Source: Quillaja saponaria (Eukaryota; Streptophyta; Magnoliopsida; Fabales; Quillajaceae). Taken from it: 64,000 nt of DNA. This document shows positions 49,841-61,202 of the stretch, in pieces; the stretch's first letter is position 1, and each line of letters begins with the position of its first letter. The position numbers were made by a program, and so were the translations under genes. The DNA lies in contig CM055609.1 of assembly GCA_029379385.1 (NCBI GenBank), forward strand, positions 5,766,001 through 5,830,000, read 5' to 3'. The notes beneath the pieces were generated by a model. That model was not told where the DNA came from, ran no database searches, and was given only the letters and a program-made list of their open reading frames with translations.

Positions 49841-51755
49841 ATGGCATTATCATCAGCTGTTTGGATTTGTAGTGTTGCTGCTTCACATAGGTATCATCGA
49901 AATCCTTTTCACTTAAGTGTCCTTCCAGCAGTTCCACTGCGCACTAGTAATACTAAACCATTCAACCATTATTCAGCTCATCATTCCAATAATTACTTAG
50001 AAAATTTTGGACTGCATCGACGTTTCAGCCCCGTTAACTCGATTCCGACATCATCATCATCTTCTTCTACTAATTCAAGCAGTACTGTGGAAGAGGATGA
50101 TGACGATGATGTTCATCATAATGGGTCAGTATCATCCAAATCTTGGGTTGACACATATTTGTCCACACAGCTTCGGCCTTATGTTGGACTTTCTCGGATT
50201 GAAAAGCCTATTGGGACGTGGTTGCTTATTTGGCCAACTTTGTGGTAAAGATTAAGAAGAAATTATTTCTTATTTCTTTATAAAATCTGAGTTTTAATTA
50301 ATTTTCTTATATATATAAATAGGTCAATCGCTCTAGCAACATCTCAAGGACACTTTCCTGATTTAAAGACAATGATTTTATGTGGATTAGCTGCAATTCC
50401 TTTCAGGGGTGCTGCATGTACTATTAATGATTTCTTTGATCGGGATATTGATAAAATGGTACTTAAAATTTTGACAATGTTTACATACAGTTTTATTCTT
50501 AAATTCTTAACCTTTACAAAAATAAATAAATTATGCAGGTAGAACGCACAAAGTCTAGGCCACTTGCGAGTGGTGTCGTGTCACCATGGCAAGCCCTTTT
50601 GTTTTATGGGTTTCAAATACTTTTGGGTATAGGAGCTCTGCTTTCACTGAATAATTTTAGGTAAGCAATTACTACTTACTTACCAGTAAATAATGTATGC
50701 ATATATCTATTTAATTTTCTTGACACTAATTCATGTCGAGAAAGAGAGAGAGTATAATAATTTACTAATTAATGACATATACTTTTGCGTGCTGCAGCCT
50801 GATTTTGGGGATTCCATTCTTGTTTCTCTTCTCTACCTATCCTCTTATGAAGAGGTTGACATATTGGGTAATTTCATATATAATTCTACTTGCATTCCAT
50901 CTCCAAAGTAGTTTTTTTTTTTTTTTTTTCTTGATTTAATTTTCTGTATTTGTATTTAATGATATATAGCCTCAAGCCTATCTTGGGTTGACCTGGAATT
51001 GGGGAATTTTGTTTGGATGGGCAGCAATTAAGGGAAGCCTGGATCTGGTTGTTACTTTGCCAATGTTCATTGCTGCAGTGTTTTGGACTCTTGTCTATGA
51101 CACTATATATGCACATCAGGTACCTGCATATATATTAATTTGCTTCAAATTAATTAAAAGTGCATGTATGAACCCTATCTATGATATGTAGTCTAATTGC
51201 TAACCTTGTTTATGTAAACATTTAGGACAAAGAAGATGATCAAAATGCGGGTGTTAAATCGACAGCTTTGTTGTTTGGTGATTCAACTAAACAGTGGACT
51301 ACAGGATTTGCAATTGCATCCATTGGTGGTTTTGCCTTCTCTGGATTTCATTCTGGCCTTGGTATTACTTTTTAACTACATCTTTCTTTTGGTTTTAGTG
51401 ATTGGATTATTATTGTAATCTATTATATATAAATATAAATATAATTGATCGTGTGGGAGCACTGCAGGGTGGGCATACTATGTATGTTTGGCAGCAGCAG
51501 CTGGACACTTAGCTTGGCAGATATGGACAGTTGATCTTTCTTCTGCAGATGATTGCAGCAGCAAGTACGTGTTCAAATAGATAAAAGGATCTTATTAATT
51601 CAATTATTTAATTTAACAGTGGATTAACTTTTTTCTTACTGTATATGTACGTATATAATAATTAAATCTTCTTCATTATTTATAGGTTTGTGTCAAACCA
51701 GTGGTTTGGTGCTATAGTTTTTGGTGGAACTTTGGCTGGAAGACTTTTATCGTAA
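49841..51755 (+). CDS. PPT1: 4-hydroxybenzoate polyprenyltransferase, intact copy
   Basis: Eight exons join without a break: 49841-50244, 50323-50458, 50539-50660, 50798-50867, 50970-51119, 51226-51361, 51468-51564 and 51686-51755, giving 394 residues. The N-terminus (Ser/His-rich, then an acidic Asp run) is poorly conserved and probably includes a mitochondrial targeting peptide. The UbiA core begins near [15 protein letters not shown]. The first Asp-rich motif NDFFDRDID is residues 170-178, the second (D-K-E-D-D) is 295-299, with several hydrophobic membrane segments around them. The family prenylates 4-hydroxybenzoate in the inner mitochondrial membrane for ubiquinone. It is the only PPT in the window with no frame defect, so it is likely the working gene. 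Confidence 0.92.
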
Positions 51756-53215
51756 TGGTATATGCCTTTACTTGTTAACTAGATTAGTTGGTCTACCTCA
51801 GTGTATTTCTAATATGTTAATCAACTTCCATTTGGCCTTCTTTTATATCTCTGTACATGCTGCTACAATACGTACTGTCACTAACACCTGTTATGCTGCA
51901 CGTTCTTACATTCTGTGGAAGAACTGCCTTTTGAGTAATGTCAAGGCTAGAAGTCCTCAAAATTACAAGCATCAATGTATCATATATATATATATATATA
52001 CATGTACTTTGCCTTCTTGTATGTTAAGTTTCAATGTACCACACAAAGAAACAGAGAATGATGTCACGTACTATTCTTTGTGTTGCCATATTTCAATTAT
52101 GGCTTATCAGATCTAATTTTGGATATTTAAAGATGATAGATATAGTATTTAATTTCATCATAAACAAGAAAATTTGAATTTAAACGTTCTCTGGCAAAAA
52201 CAATATTGATCTCAAGTAACCCAGATAACAATGAGACTATATATCTCCCTTGGGATTTCTTTGATGGTTCCAGAGTCACATGGTACGAATTTTCTTGCTT
52301 GAACCATGAGAAGATTAAGATCGTAGACTATATCACAACCTCCACTCCACGAGGCTCAACAATGCTTGCAAAATATATGACATTCTTGTTCCGGCCCACA
52401 TATCAAATTAATCAAATGATGCACATATCTTCTCTACTATATTAAAAGCCGTAATACATCTTATGGTGATCTCAAGTTTTTTATTTTAATATTTAAACCA
52501 AGATGTCATCAAATGCCTATAATATACAATAATGGCTTCCTTCAGTTTAAGGATTTTAATATCCTTTAAAGTTTAAAAAAAAAAAAAAGAACAAGGCACA
52601 TCCCGTTGTTAGGTACTGGCAGTTTCCCAAATCGATTTTCTACCTTTCTACCTTGTTTCTCAGTTTCCTTCTTCATCCTTTTCGTTGGTATACTCCTTCA
52701 CCTTCTTGGCCAGTTCTAAACCTTTCAGATTTCTATTACTACATCTACTAGTACTATAATATACCAAGTGTGAATTATTTTTGTCAGAGGAGAGCCACTG
52801 TTGAGGCAATAGTTTAATTTCCCAGATTGTACCCACTGTAATCTGCCACTGATTACACATAGTGACGTTAAATAATGAGACGAGTGATTAGTAACATAAG
52901 CTGAGGTTGCATTTTATCATTTACACTCATATTGTGTATTAGTTATTGACACACTTTAAAATATATATTGTGAAGCGATTTGAAGTAAATTTATTTTCAA
53001 GATATTGGAGATTTAGTTGGTCCATTAATATGATTGGCTTGTAGTTTTTATTACGTTTACATTTATATTTGGGAAGATTTTTATCAATTTTAACAGATTA
53101 ATTGAGAGTATGAGGATAATTGATGTATGACATGTCTCTATAAATTGGGAGACGTATATCCCTCTTTTCCTTTCGAAGAGATAAAAAAAATTAAAAATAA
53201 AAAGTAAAGGGAGAG
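51756..53215 (-). other. PPT 3' flank, antisense subtilase relic (about 52225-52440), upstream region of UGT copy 12
   Basis: The subtilase piece is the most damaged of the four; part of the VTLKPTKK region is missing. 52450-53050 has no match to the other units and no gene. The promoter is class B-like, with TATAAAT at 53139-53145 and CCTTTCGAAGAGATA before the ATG. An AT microsatellite lies near 51983-52002. Confidence 0.6.
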
Positions 53216-54984
53216 ATGGTTACCAATATTCAAGAAGTAGTAAAACCTCATGCTGTGTTAATTTCATACCCAGCTCAAGGCCGTGTAAACCCAATGCTGA
53301 AACTAGCAAAGCTACTTCATTTCAAAGGCTTTCACATAACCTTTGTTAACACAGAGTTCACTCACAAACGCTTGCTCAAATCAAGAGGCCCCAATGCTCT
53401 TGATGGCTTTCCAGACTTTCAATTTGAAACAATCCCAGATGGTCTTCCTCCCACAGATGTAGATGCCACCCAAGACATTCGATCTCTTTGTGATTCCATT
53501 AGAAAGACGTGCTTAGTCCCATTGAGAAACCTTCTTGCTAAACTTAATCACTCTGCCTCTTCTGGTGTTGTCCCTCCAGTTAGCTGCATAGTTTCAGATG
53601 GTAACATGACTTTCTCCATCAAAGTTGCTGCAGAATTCGGAATCCCAATTGTAGTCTTTCGGGCAATAAGTGCATGTGGGTTTTTGGCGTATGCTCATTA
53701 TCGCAGTCTATTTGATAAGGGTCTTATCCCTCTCAAAGGTACATATATACCATATATGTGAACACATTATCTCATATAAAGAGGCAAACCCTGCCTGTGT
53801 TGAGTTCTCTCAGCATAGCTGTTTTTAATTCCAGATAAAGGAAGAGGATTGGTATATAAGTTTACTGTCAACATAAAACTTTTTCAATACTCGCGAATAT
53901 CTAAAGAGAAAGGCTATTGATTTCCACTTCCTACTATTCAGAAACATTTTCAAAATCAACTCCCTCACCTCACTTTCTTTGTTAGGAATTAAGTTTTGTA
54001 TATAATAGTTTGTGTTCTCTGATTTTCTGAATGATAATTGTCTATGATTGTTATCTAACATGCAGATGAGAGCTATTTGAGAAATGGGTACTTGGACACT
54101 GATGTAAATTGGATTCCAGGACTGAAAAGATTAAGGGACTTCCCAAACTCTATACATACGACAGATCCAAATGACTTATTGCTAGACTTCTCCAAAGGGG
54201 AGATAGACAGAGCATATAAAGCTTCTGCTATCATTTTAAACACATTTGATGAATTGGAACCTGATGCACTGAATGCTCTCTCATCAATGTTCCCTCCTAT
54301 TTACACCATTGGCCCTCTTAATTGGCTTGTCAATCAAATTCCACAGAACAATTTGGTATCTTTTGGGTCCAATCTTTGGAAGGAAGACACTGAGTGCCTT
54401 CAATGGCTTGAATCCAAGAAACCCAGGTCTGTGGTTTATGTGAATTATGGTAGCCTCGCAGTTCTGAGTCCAGACCAACTCTTTGAGTTTGCTTGGGGAT
54501 TGGCAAATAGCAAGAAACCCTTTTTGTGGGTTATTAGGCCTGATCTTGTTGATGGGGGCTCAGAGATTCTGTCATCTGAATTTGTCAATGAAACAAATGA
54601 CAGAGGTTTAATTGTAAGTTGGTGTTCACAAGAGCAAGTGCTTAGCCACCCATCAATTGGGGGTTCTTAACACATTGTGGATGGAATTCAACAATAGAAA
54701 GCTTGAGTTGGGGAATGCCAATGATTTGCAGGCCATTCTTTTTTGAGCAGCCAACTAATTGTAGGTTTGCTTGCACCGAATGGGGAATAGGCATGGAGGT
54801 TGATTCCAATGTAAAGAGAGATGAGGTGGAGAAAATGGTGAATGAATTAATGGAAGGAGAAAAGGGCTTGAAGATGAAACAAAAGGCAATTGAATGGAAG
54901 AAAAAGGCAGTGGAAGTTACTAACCCAAATGGTTCTTCTTTCATGAATTTGGACAAATTGGTTAAGAAAGTCATGCTGAAATGA
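53216..54984 (+). pseudogene. UGT85 copy 12, catalytic His replaced by Arg
   Basis: Exon 1 is 53216-53738 ([28 protein letters not shown]); exon 2 starts at 54066. Residue 23, the catalytic His in every other 5'-complete copy here, is Arg (CAT to CGT). Exon 2 is open up to the PSPG box, where one G is missing near 54661 (GGGGG for GGGGGG), giving a stop at 54668-54670. Beyond it HCGWNS is readable, but PSPG position 38 is Arg instead of Trp (CRPFFFEQ). The C-terminus ends KKVMLK. Three independent lesions in active-site or donor-site regions make this a real pseudogene, not a sequencing artefact. Confidence 0.9.
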
Positions 54985-55799
54985 AAAATCTTATCTATTT
55001 GACTTGAGGGAGTTTTAGAGCTTCTTGTTCCTTTACTAAATAATTACCAGTACTATTCACTGATGTTCAACTGAAGTTATAGTACCTTTATTAATAACTT
55101 GAAATGCTCATTCAACACTATGCTTTGTATCTTTTCAGTGTTTTATAAGAGGGTTTTCCAAGATACTCAAAACAGACATAAAAATCATTCTCTCCTGAGA
55201 AAAGACAGTGGATCTTCGTATCAGAACCCATCATTGTCGAGTGTCTGCAATTCCATCCCTTATTTTGTTATGTATCTTAAAACGACAAGGGAAAGTTAGT
55301 AACTCTATTATACTTAGATAACGGGAAGTGAGTAACTCCATTGGTAAACCAGGAAAAATCTTATCATTTATTATATTTTTATCCATATTCTTCAAGTTTG
55401 TATTCTATTTTTTTTTTTTTTTTTTTTTTTTGAAAAGAGATGTATTTTAATCTGCCACTTGTATCATATTGAGTAAACAATTTTCTCTCACCCACATTAC
55501 TCTAGATTTATGTACTATTTTATTGTTTTTAATCGAAAGGTGGAATGCTAACTAAAAACTGGCATGATACCATGATTATAATGTACAATATAGCACTCCA
55601 CATGGATCAGTCAAAATGTCCTGATAAATCTTTGTAATATCGTAATTTTTATTTTCGCCTTTTTAATTGACATACACTCGACTCAAGTAATTACTTCAAA
55701 ATAAAAATGAGGATGTTGCACCAAGAATGGTAAACATAGTTCATACTCATTGACGATTTTGAAGCTATTAATTCTCTATATATTTTACTGTAACGCAGA
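54985..55799. other. Spacer and orphan UGT intron
   Basis: 55465-55570 is a partial UGT-upstream module. About 55700-55799 matches the 3' half of the copy 2 intron (GAAGCTATTAATTCTCTATA), although no exon 1 precedes it. A T run of 22 bp lies near 55410-55431. Confidence 0.65.
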
Positions 55800-56698
55800 T
55801 GAGAGCTATTCGATGAATGGGTACTTGAAAACTGAAGTAAAATGGATACCAGGAATGAAATATATCAGACTGAGGGATTTCCCTAACTTTATAGGTACAT
55901 TGGATCCAAATGATTTGATGGTAGAATTTCTCATGGGAGAGGTAAAGAGCTTACAAAGCTTCAGCCATTATTTTGATGAATTGGAACAGAATGTGGTGAA
56001 TGATCTCCCCATCCATGTTCCCTCCTATTTACACCATTGGCCGTCTTCTTTGCTAGTCAATCCCACAACAAAATTGGGTACCTTTCGGGTCTAATCTTTG
56101 GAAAGAAGACACAGAATGCCTTCAGTGGCTTGAATCAAAGGGACCCAGATCTGTGGTTTACGTAAACTATGGTAGCATTACAGTTATGTCACCACAACAA
56201 CTCTTGGATTTGGCTTGGGGATGGGCCAATAGCAGAAGACCCTTTTTGTGGGTTATTAGGCCTGACCTTGTTGATGGGGGCTCAATGATTTTCTCATCTG
56301 AATTTGTCAATGATACTAAAGAAAGGGGTCTAATAGCTAGCAGGTGCCCACAAGAGCAAGCACTAAGCCATCCATCAATTGGAGGATTCTAAACACATTG
56401 TGGATGGAACTCAACAATTGAAAGCTTGAGCTGGGGAGTGCCTATAATTTGCTGGCCATTCTTTGCCGAACAGAAGACTATCCGTAGATTTTCTTGCACT
56501 GAATGGGGTATAAGCATGGAGGTGGATACTAATGTAAAGAGGGATGAGAGGGAGAAATTGATTAATGAATTAATGGAAGGAAAAAACAGTAAGAAGATGA
56601 AGCAAACGGCAAAGGAATGGAAGGAAAAAGCAGAGGAAACCACTAGCCCAAATGGTTCTTCTTTCAAGAATTTGGTTAAGGAAGTGCTGCTGAAATGA
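55800..56698 (+). pseudogene. UGT85 copy 13, exon 2 only
   Basis: Starts at an intact acceptor (GTAACGCAG) with DESYSMNGYLKTEVKWIPGM and belongs with copies 2 and 3. Several indels between 55948 and 56090 shift the frame (ending ...LGTFRV-stop). PSPG Trp1 is Arg (SRCPQEQ), and a TAA replaces Leu in GGFLTHC (56390-56392). The end reads [11 protein letters not shown]. No exon 1 exists upstream. Confidence 0.9.
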
Positions 56699-57976
56699 AA
56701 AATCCTAAGAATTTGATTTAGGAGATTGTGCTGTCTAAATCTTTTCTGAAAAGTTAAAAGCTTCTTGAATCTTTACTAAATAATGAGCACTACTTTCCAC
56801 TCACTTTCATCTAGAGTTAAATTTTAGTACCTTTATTGATATATAACTTGAAATGTTCATGCAACATAATGGTTTGTATCTTTCATTGTCTTGTAAAAGG
56901 GGTTTCCAAGATGGTATTCATGTCTCATATTCTAGGACCATGTCGAACATCTCTTACACTTATGCCGTTATGTCGGTTTTGACTTGGGATTGGGTTACTG
57001 GATTAGGAATCTGATTTTGTTAAGGATTTAGGAAGCTGAGTTCGATTTGATTTGGGTTTTGTTGTAAGCTTATAACTTTTCTCTTCATCTTTTGATATAA
57101 AATTTCCGTGCTTCTCTTGCCCATTGATTTGGCTAAAGGCCTAACCAAGTAAGTTTCTTGTGTTTTGTTCTGATTTTTTCTCTTCTATGTTTATTTCATA
57201 GCTGCTATCCAATCAATCATCTCATAACAGCTTCCCCCAAGTTGAAACTTGAAAACATTAAACCCGTAATTTAGATAATTTTTTCAAGATTAATAATTAA
57301 CTTATGTACTTAAGTTTTTCTTTAACAGAAAAAGAAAATTTATATTTTTCTCCAATGAAAAACATAACGAGCACATTAACCAAACAAATTTGCTATGGTC
57401 AGTGGTGTCAAACTCAGCACTACAACAGGCAAAAACTGCACTTACTACAATTTTATAATGAAAATAAGATTTTGATGCATTTATCATATCAGAATTTACT
57501 CCAATATACTATTCACATTTCAATCCTCAGGAACAATAAACTGCACGGTAGCTACCACGTACATCAGAAGCTGAGCCTCTTCAACTATAATTTATTCTTG
57601 CTACTCAAGTTTTTTTTTCCTGTATCAGAAACTGGTAGGATTCTTTACTGAGACCTACAACTTGGGCAGCATACATTTCAAACCTTACCCTTTACTGTTC
57701 AGCATCATTGCCCATTGGGGGCCATATTTTCTTCACCCTGTACAGTGAAGAAGGAAAAGAGGAACGTTGCTCTGTTTGGAGAACCAAAACCTTGTCGGTC
57801 CTAAATAATACAAGGGTCATAGTTTCTAACTTTTAAACCTAGGCCCACTTCTGTGGGTCCTAACTTATATAGGACCTCTATGCTTGTTAAGTTCGGGTTA
57901 TGTGCTAGGTCTAGTCAAAATCTAAATCTAGATCTTCAACCCAATTCGGCCACGTTGGGGTCAACCAGTCAAATTT
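56699..57976 (-). other. Spacer and block E copy 5
   Basis: 57100-57300 repeats the sequence found after the exon-1-only UGTs (TTGCCCATTGATTTGGC). Block E on the minus strand spans about 57330-57970. No intact gene. Confidence 0.6.
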
Positions 57977-58568
57977 TGGAAAAAACCCAGGTCTGTGATT
58001 TATGTGAATTATGGTAGCCTTGCAGTTCTGAGTCCAGAGTCCAGACCAACTCTTTGCTTGGGGATTGGCCAATAGCAGGAAACCCTTTTTGTGGGTTATT
58101 AGGTCTGATCCTGTTGATGAGGGCTCAGAGATTCTGTCATCTGAATTTGTCAATGAAACTAAGAAACTAAGGACAGAGGTCTAATTGTAAGCTGGTGTCC
58201 ACAAAAGCAAGTGCTAAGTCTCCCATCAATTGGTGGGTTCTTAATACATTGTGGGTGGAATTCAACAATAGAAAGCTTGAGTTGGGGAGTGCCAATGACG
58301 TGCTGGCCATTCTTATATGAGCAGCCTACTAATTGTAGTTTTGCGTGCACTGAATGGGGAATTGGGTTGGAAGTTGGAACTTGCTTCTAATGTAAAGAGA
58401 GATGAGGTGGAGAAAATGGTGAATGAATTGATAGAAGGAGAAAGGGGAAAGAAGATGATGCAAAAAGCAATTGAATGGAAGAAAAAGGCAGTGGAAGCAA
58501 GTAATTACCCAAATGGTTCTTCTTTCATGAGTTTTGACAAATTGGTTAAGGAAGTCCTGCTGAAATGA
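57977..58568 (+). pseudogene. UGT85 copy 14, 3' half of exon 2
   Basis: Block E sequence (CAAATTTTGGAAAAAA) changes to UGT at ACCCAGGTCTGTG, coding [15 protein letters not shown]. Small duplications (AGTCCAG, ACTAAG, GTTGGA) and a loss near 58052 shift the frame. The PSPG region is recognisable ([16 protein letters not shown]) with Q-K-Q-V replacing Q-E-Q-V. It ends KEVLLK. Closest to copy 15 in its C-terminal sequence (EASNYPNGSSFM). Confidence 0.88.
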
Positions 58569-59434
58569 AAGATCTTACGTAGTTGATTTGAGGGAATTTT
58601 AGAGCTTCTTGAACCTGTACTAAATAATTAGTAGTATTAGTCATTGCAAGTTCAACACAATGGTTTGTATCTTTCATAGTCACTCACAGAGAATGACAGT
58701 AGTGAAATACATTAATCAGGAACTTGGTACATCATATTCTTTGCTACTGAAGTTTTCCTGGATCAGAAGCTGCTCTTGGCCAGCAATAGCATACATTGCC
58801 ATGCTTTCAATGTCACCAGTTGTAGTCTTGTTTAGAATAGTACCTTCAAATCGCCGAATTTCACTTTCTTGTTGAACAAGAAACTAAATTCAAACAGAGA
58901 CATTGTTTATCAGATCCCACCATTATCAAGTATCTGCAATTTCAAACCTTACCTTGCCATGTACATATCTTTGAATGACCAATGACAGGCTGGTTGACTT
59001 CATATTCATGGACAGGAAGGATTTCAAATCTTTGTAGAAAATTGTTTACAGAACACAACGAGGTTTCAGCAACTTATTTTTTTCTTGTCCTGCCAACTGC
59101 CTCGTTGATTTAAATATGGCCAGGTGCTGTCTATGGTCTATGTGGGGAAGGAAGAAGGTATAGAAAGCATTGCTCTTTTGAACCAAAATCTTGGCTTAGC
59201 ATAGGTTTAGCATTTTCTGGGCCTGGGTGCATAGCGTTTAAACCCAAGCCCACTTCTGCAATCATTTTACCAATGTAATGGCTCCTAACTACTATGAATT
59301 GATTCAGACCTCCACCTCAATATATGTATTATTACTTTTTAACTACATCTTTCTTTTGGTTTTAGTGATTGGATTATAATTGTAATCTATTATATATAAA
59401 TATAAATATAATTGATCGTGTGGGAGCACTGCAG
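58569..59434 (-). other. Block E variant copy 6 and spacer
   Basis: On the minus strand about 58870-58740 reads SEIRRFEGTILNKTTTGDIE, then SMAMYAIAGQEQLLIQENF, the longest uninterrupted version of the block E exon. It does not match a protein I can name. 58930-59330 is spacer; 59330-59434 is PPT intron 6. Confidence 0.6.
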
Positions 59435-59702
59435 GGTGGCCATACTATGTAAGTTTGGCAGCAGCAGCTGGACACTTGCCTTGGCAAATATGGACAGTTG
59501 ATCTTTCTTCTGGGGATGATTGCAGCAGCAAGTATGTGTTCAAATAGATAAAAGGATCTTCTTAATTCAACAGTGAACTAACTTTTTTCTTACTATGTAT
59601 GTACGTATATAATTATATCTTCTACATCATTTATAGGTTTGTGTCAAACCAGTAGTTTGGTGCTATAGTTTTGGGTGGAACTTTGGCTGGAAGACTTTTA
59701 TA
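59435..59702 (+). pseudogene. PPT copy 5, exons 7-8 only
   Basis: Exon 7 (59435-59531) and exon 8 (59637-59702) with their intron match the intact gene. Changes include TGGGCA to TGGCCA, GCTTGG to CCTTGG, and CAGTGG to CAGTAG, a stop early in exon 8. Nothing upstream of intron 6 remains. Confidence 0.9.
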
Positions 59703-61106
59703 ACAATTGCATATGCTTTTACTTGTTAATTAAATTAGTTGGTCTACCTCAGTGCATTTCTAATATGTTAATCAACTTCCATTTGGCCTTCTTTTATATC
59801 TCTGTACATGCAGCTACAATACGTACTGTCACTAACACCTGTTATGCTTCATGTTCAAGCCTCTGTGGAAGAACTGCCTTTGGAGTAATGGCAAGGCTAG
59901 AAGTGCTTAAATTTAGTATTATGGCTTATCATATCTCATTTTGGATATTTAAAGATGATATAGTACTTAATTCTCATCATAAACAAGAAATTTTCAATTT
60001 AAACATTCTTTGGCAAAAACAATGTTGATCTCAGGTAACCCAGATAACATTGAGCCTATATTGCACAAGTACTAAAAGAACTGCTAGAAAAGGATTCATC
60101 AGTGTTATTCACACAATACAACCAATGGACTCCTTTGATGGAACCCATCTGACCAAACTATTGCTCCAAAACCATATCTCCCTTGGGACTTCTTTGTTGG
60201 TTTCAGAGTCACATGGTACGAAATTTCTTGCTTGAACCATGAGAAGATTAAGATCCTAGGCCATATCACAACCTCCACTCCATTAGGCTCAACAACGCTT
60301 GCAAAATATATGACATTCTTGTTCTGGTCCACATATCAAATTGTTCAAATGATGCACATCTCTTCTCTACTACACTAAAGCAGAATACTCTTTTTCTTAA
60401 CAGAGAAAAGAAAATGTATACATTTCTCCAATGAAAAACATAACGAGCACAATAACCTAACCTAACAAATTTGCTATGGTCAATGGTGTCAAACTCAGCA
60501 CGACAACAGGCAAAAACAGCACTTACTATAATTCTATAATGAAAATAAACTGTAAATTTGCAACCACATACCTCAGAAGCTGAGCCTCTTCACTATAATT
60601 TATTCTTGGCTACTCAAATTTTTTTCCTGTATCAGAAACTGGTAGGATTCTTTTACTGAGACCTATAACTTGGGCAGCATACATTTCCATGCTTTCAATT
60701 TCACCAGTTGTAGACATGTTTGGAAGAGTAAACCACAAATCGCCGAATCTCTCTTTCCTGTTGAAAAATAAATTAAATTCAACACAGACAAAGATATACT
60801 ATATGAGTGTATATCAGAAGAAATTCCGCCATTACCAAGTATCTGCAATTTCAAACATTACCCTTTAATTTAATGTTCAGCATCATTGGCCATTGGGGGC
60901 CACATTGGTCTATAAAGTTTAAAGTTAATATGATAATATAACTTATTGATAAATGACGCAAATCTGCTCCACTTGCATCTAAACAATTGCCACGAGTTGA
61001 AGCTCTTATTGGTGGAAACGGACCTTTTCCACTCTCATTTAATTTCTTATTTAGATATCAAATCTCGTGGGTAAGCAAAATGTGTAAATAATGGCCACGT
61101 GCAAAC
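59703..61106 (-). other. PPT 3' flank, antisense subtilase relic (about 60050-60375), block E copy 7 (about 60380-60905), UGT promoter
   Basis: The minus strand of 60332-60105 is the best subtilase relic, open for 75 codons: NVIYFASVVEPNGVEVVIWP, then SYHVTLKPTKKSQGRYGFGA, then IVWSDGF. It is the C-terminal fibronectin-III-like domain only. The last 200 bp is the class A promoter of UGT copy 15. Confidence 0.7.
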
Positions 61107-61112
61107 TATAAA
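61096..61112 (+). promoter_or_regulatory. G-box and TATA box of UGT copy 15
   Basis: CACGTG (61096-61101) is followed 5 bp later by TATAAA (61107-61112), 91 bp before the ATG. Sister promoters have GCCAC with a mismatch at this place, so the perfect G-box is particular to this copy. It could bind bZIP or bHLH factors; this is inference. Confidence 0.6.
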
Positions 61113-61202
61113 GTTGGTCCTTCATATCTTTCATACTAGCAGTATCAAAACAGAAAAAACTAGAATTGGATTCACCGAGAAACAAAGGAAAATTTGGGAG
61201 AG

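Noticed and set aside
51721..52116. A 131-codon frame overlapping the end of PPT
   Set aside because: It overlaps PPT exon 8 in another frame, then runs into the 3' flank and a TA repeat. The similar frame at 59675-60028 does not keep the same sequence.
60105..60332. Functional subtilisin-like protease gene
   Set aside because: Only the C-terminal domain end is present. No Asp/His/Ser catalytic regions are found, and all four copies are fragments.
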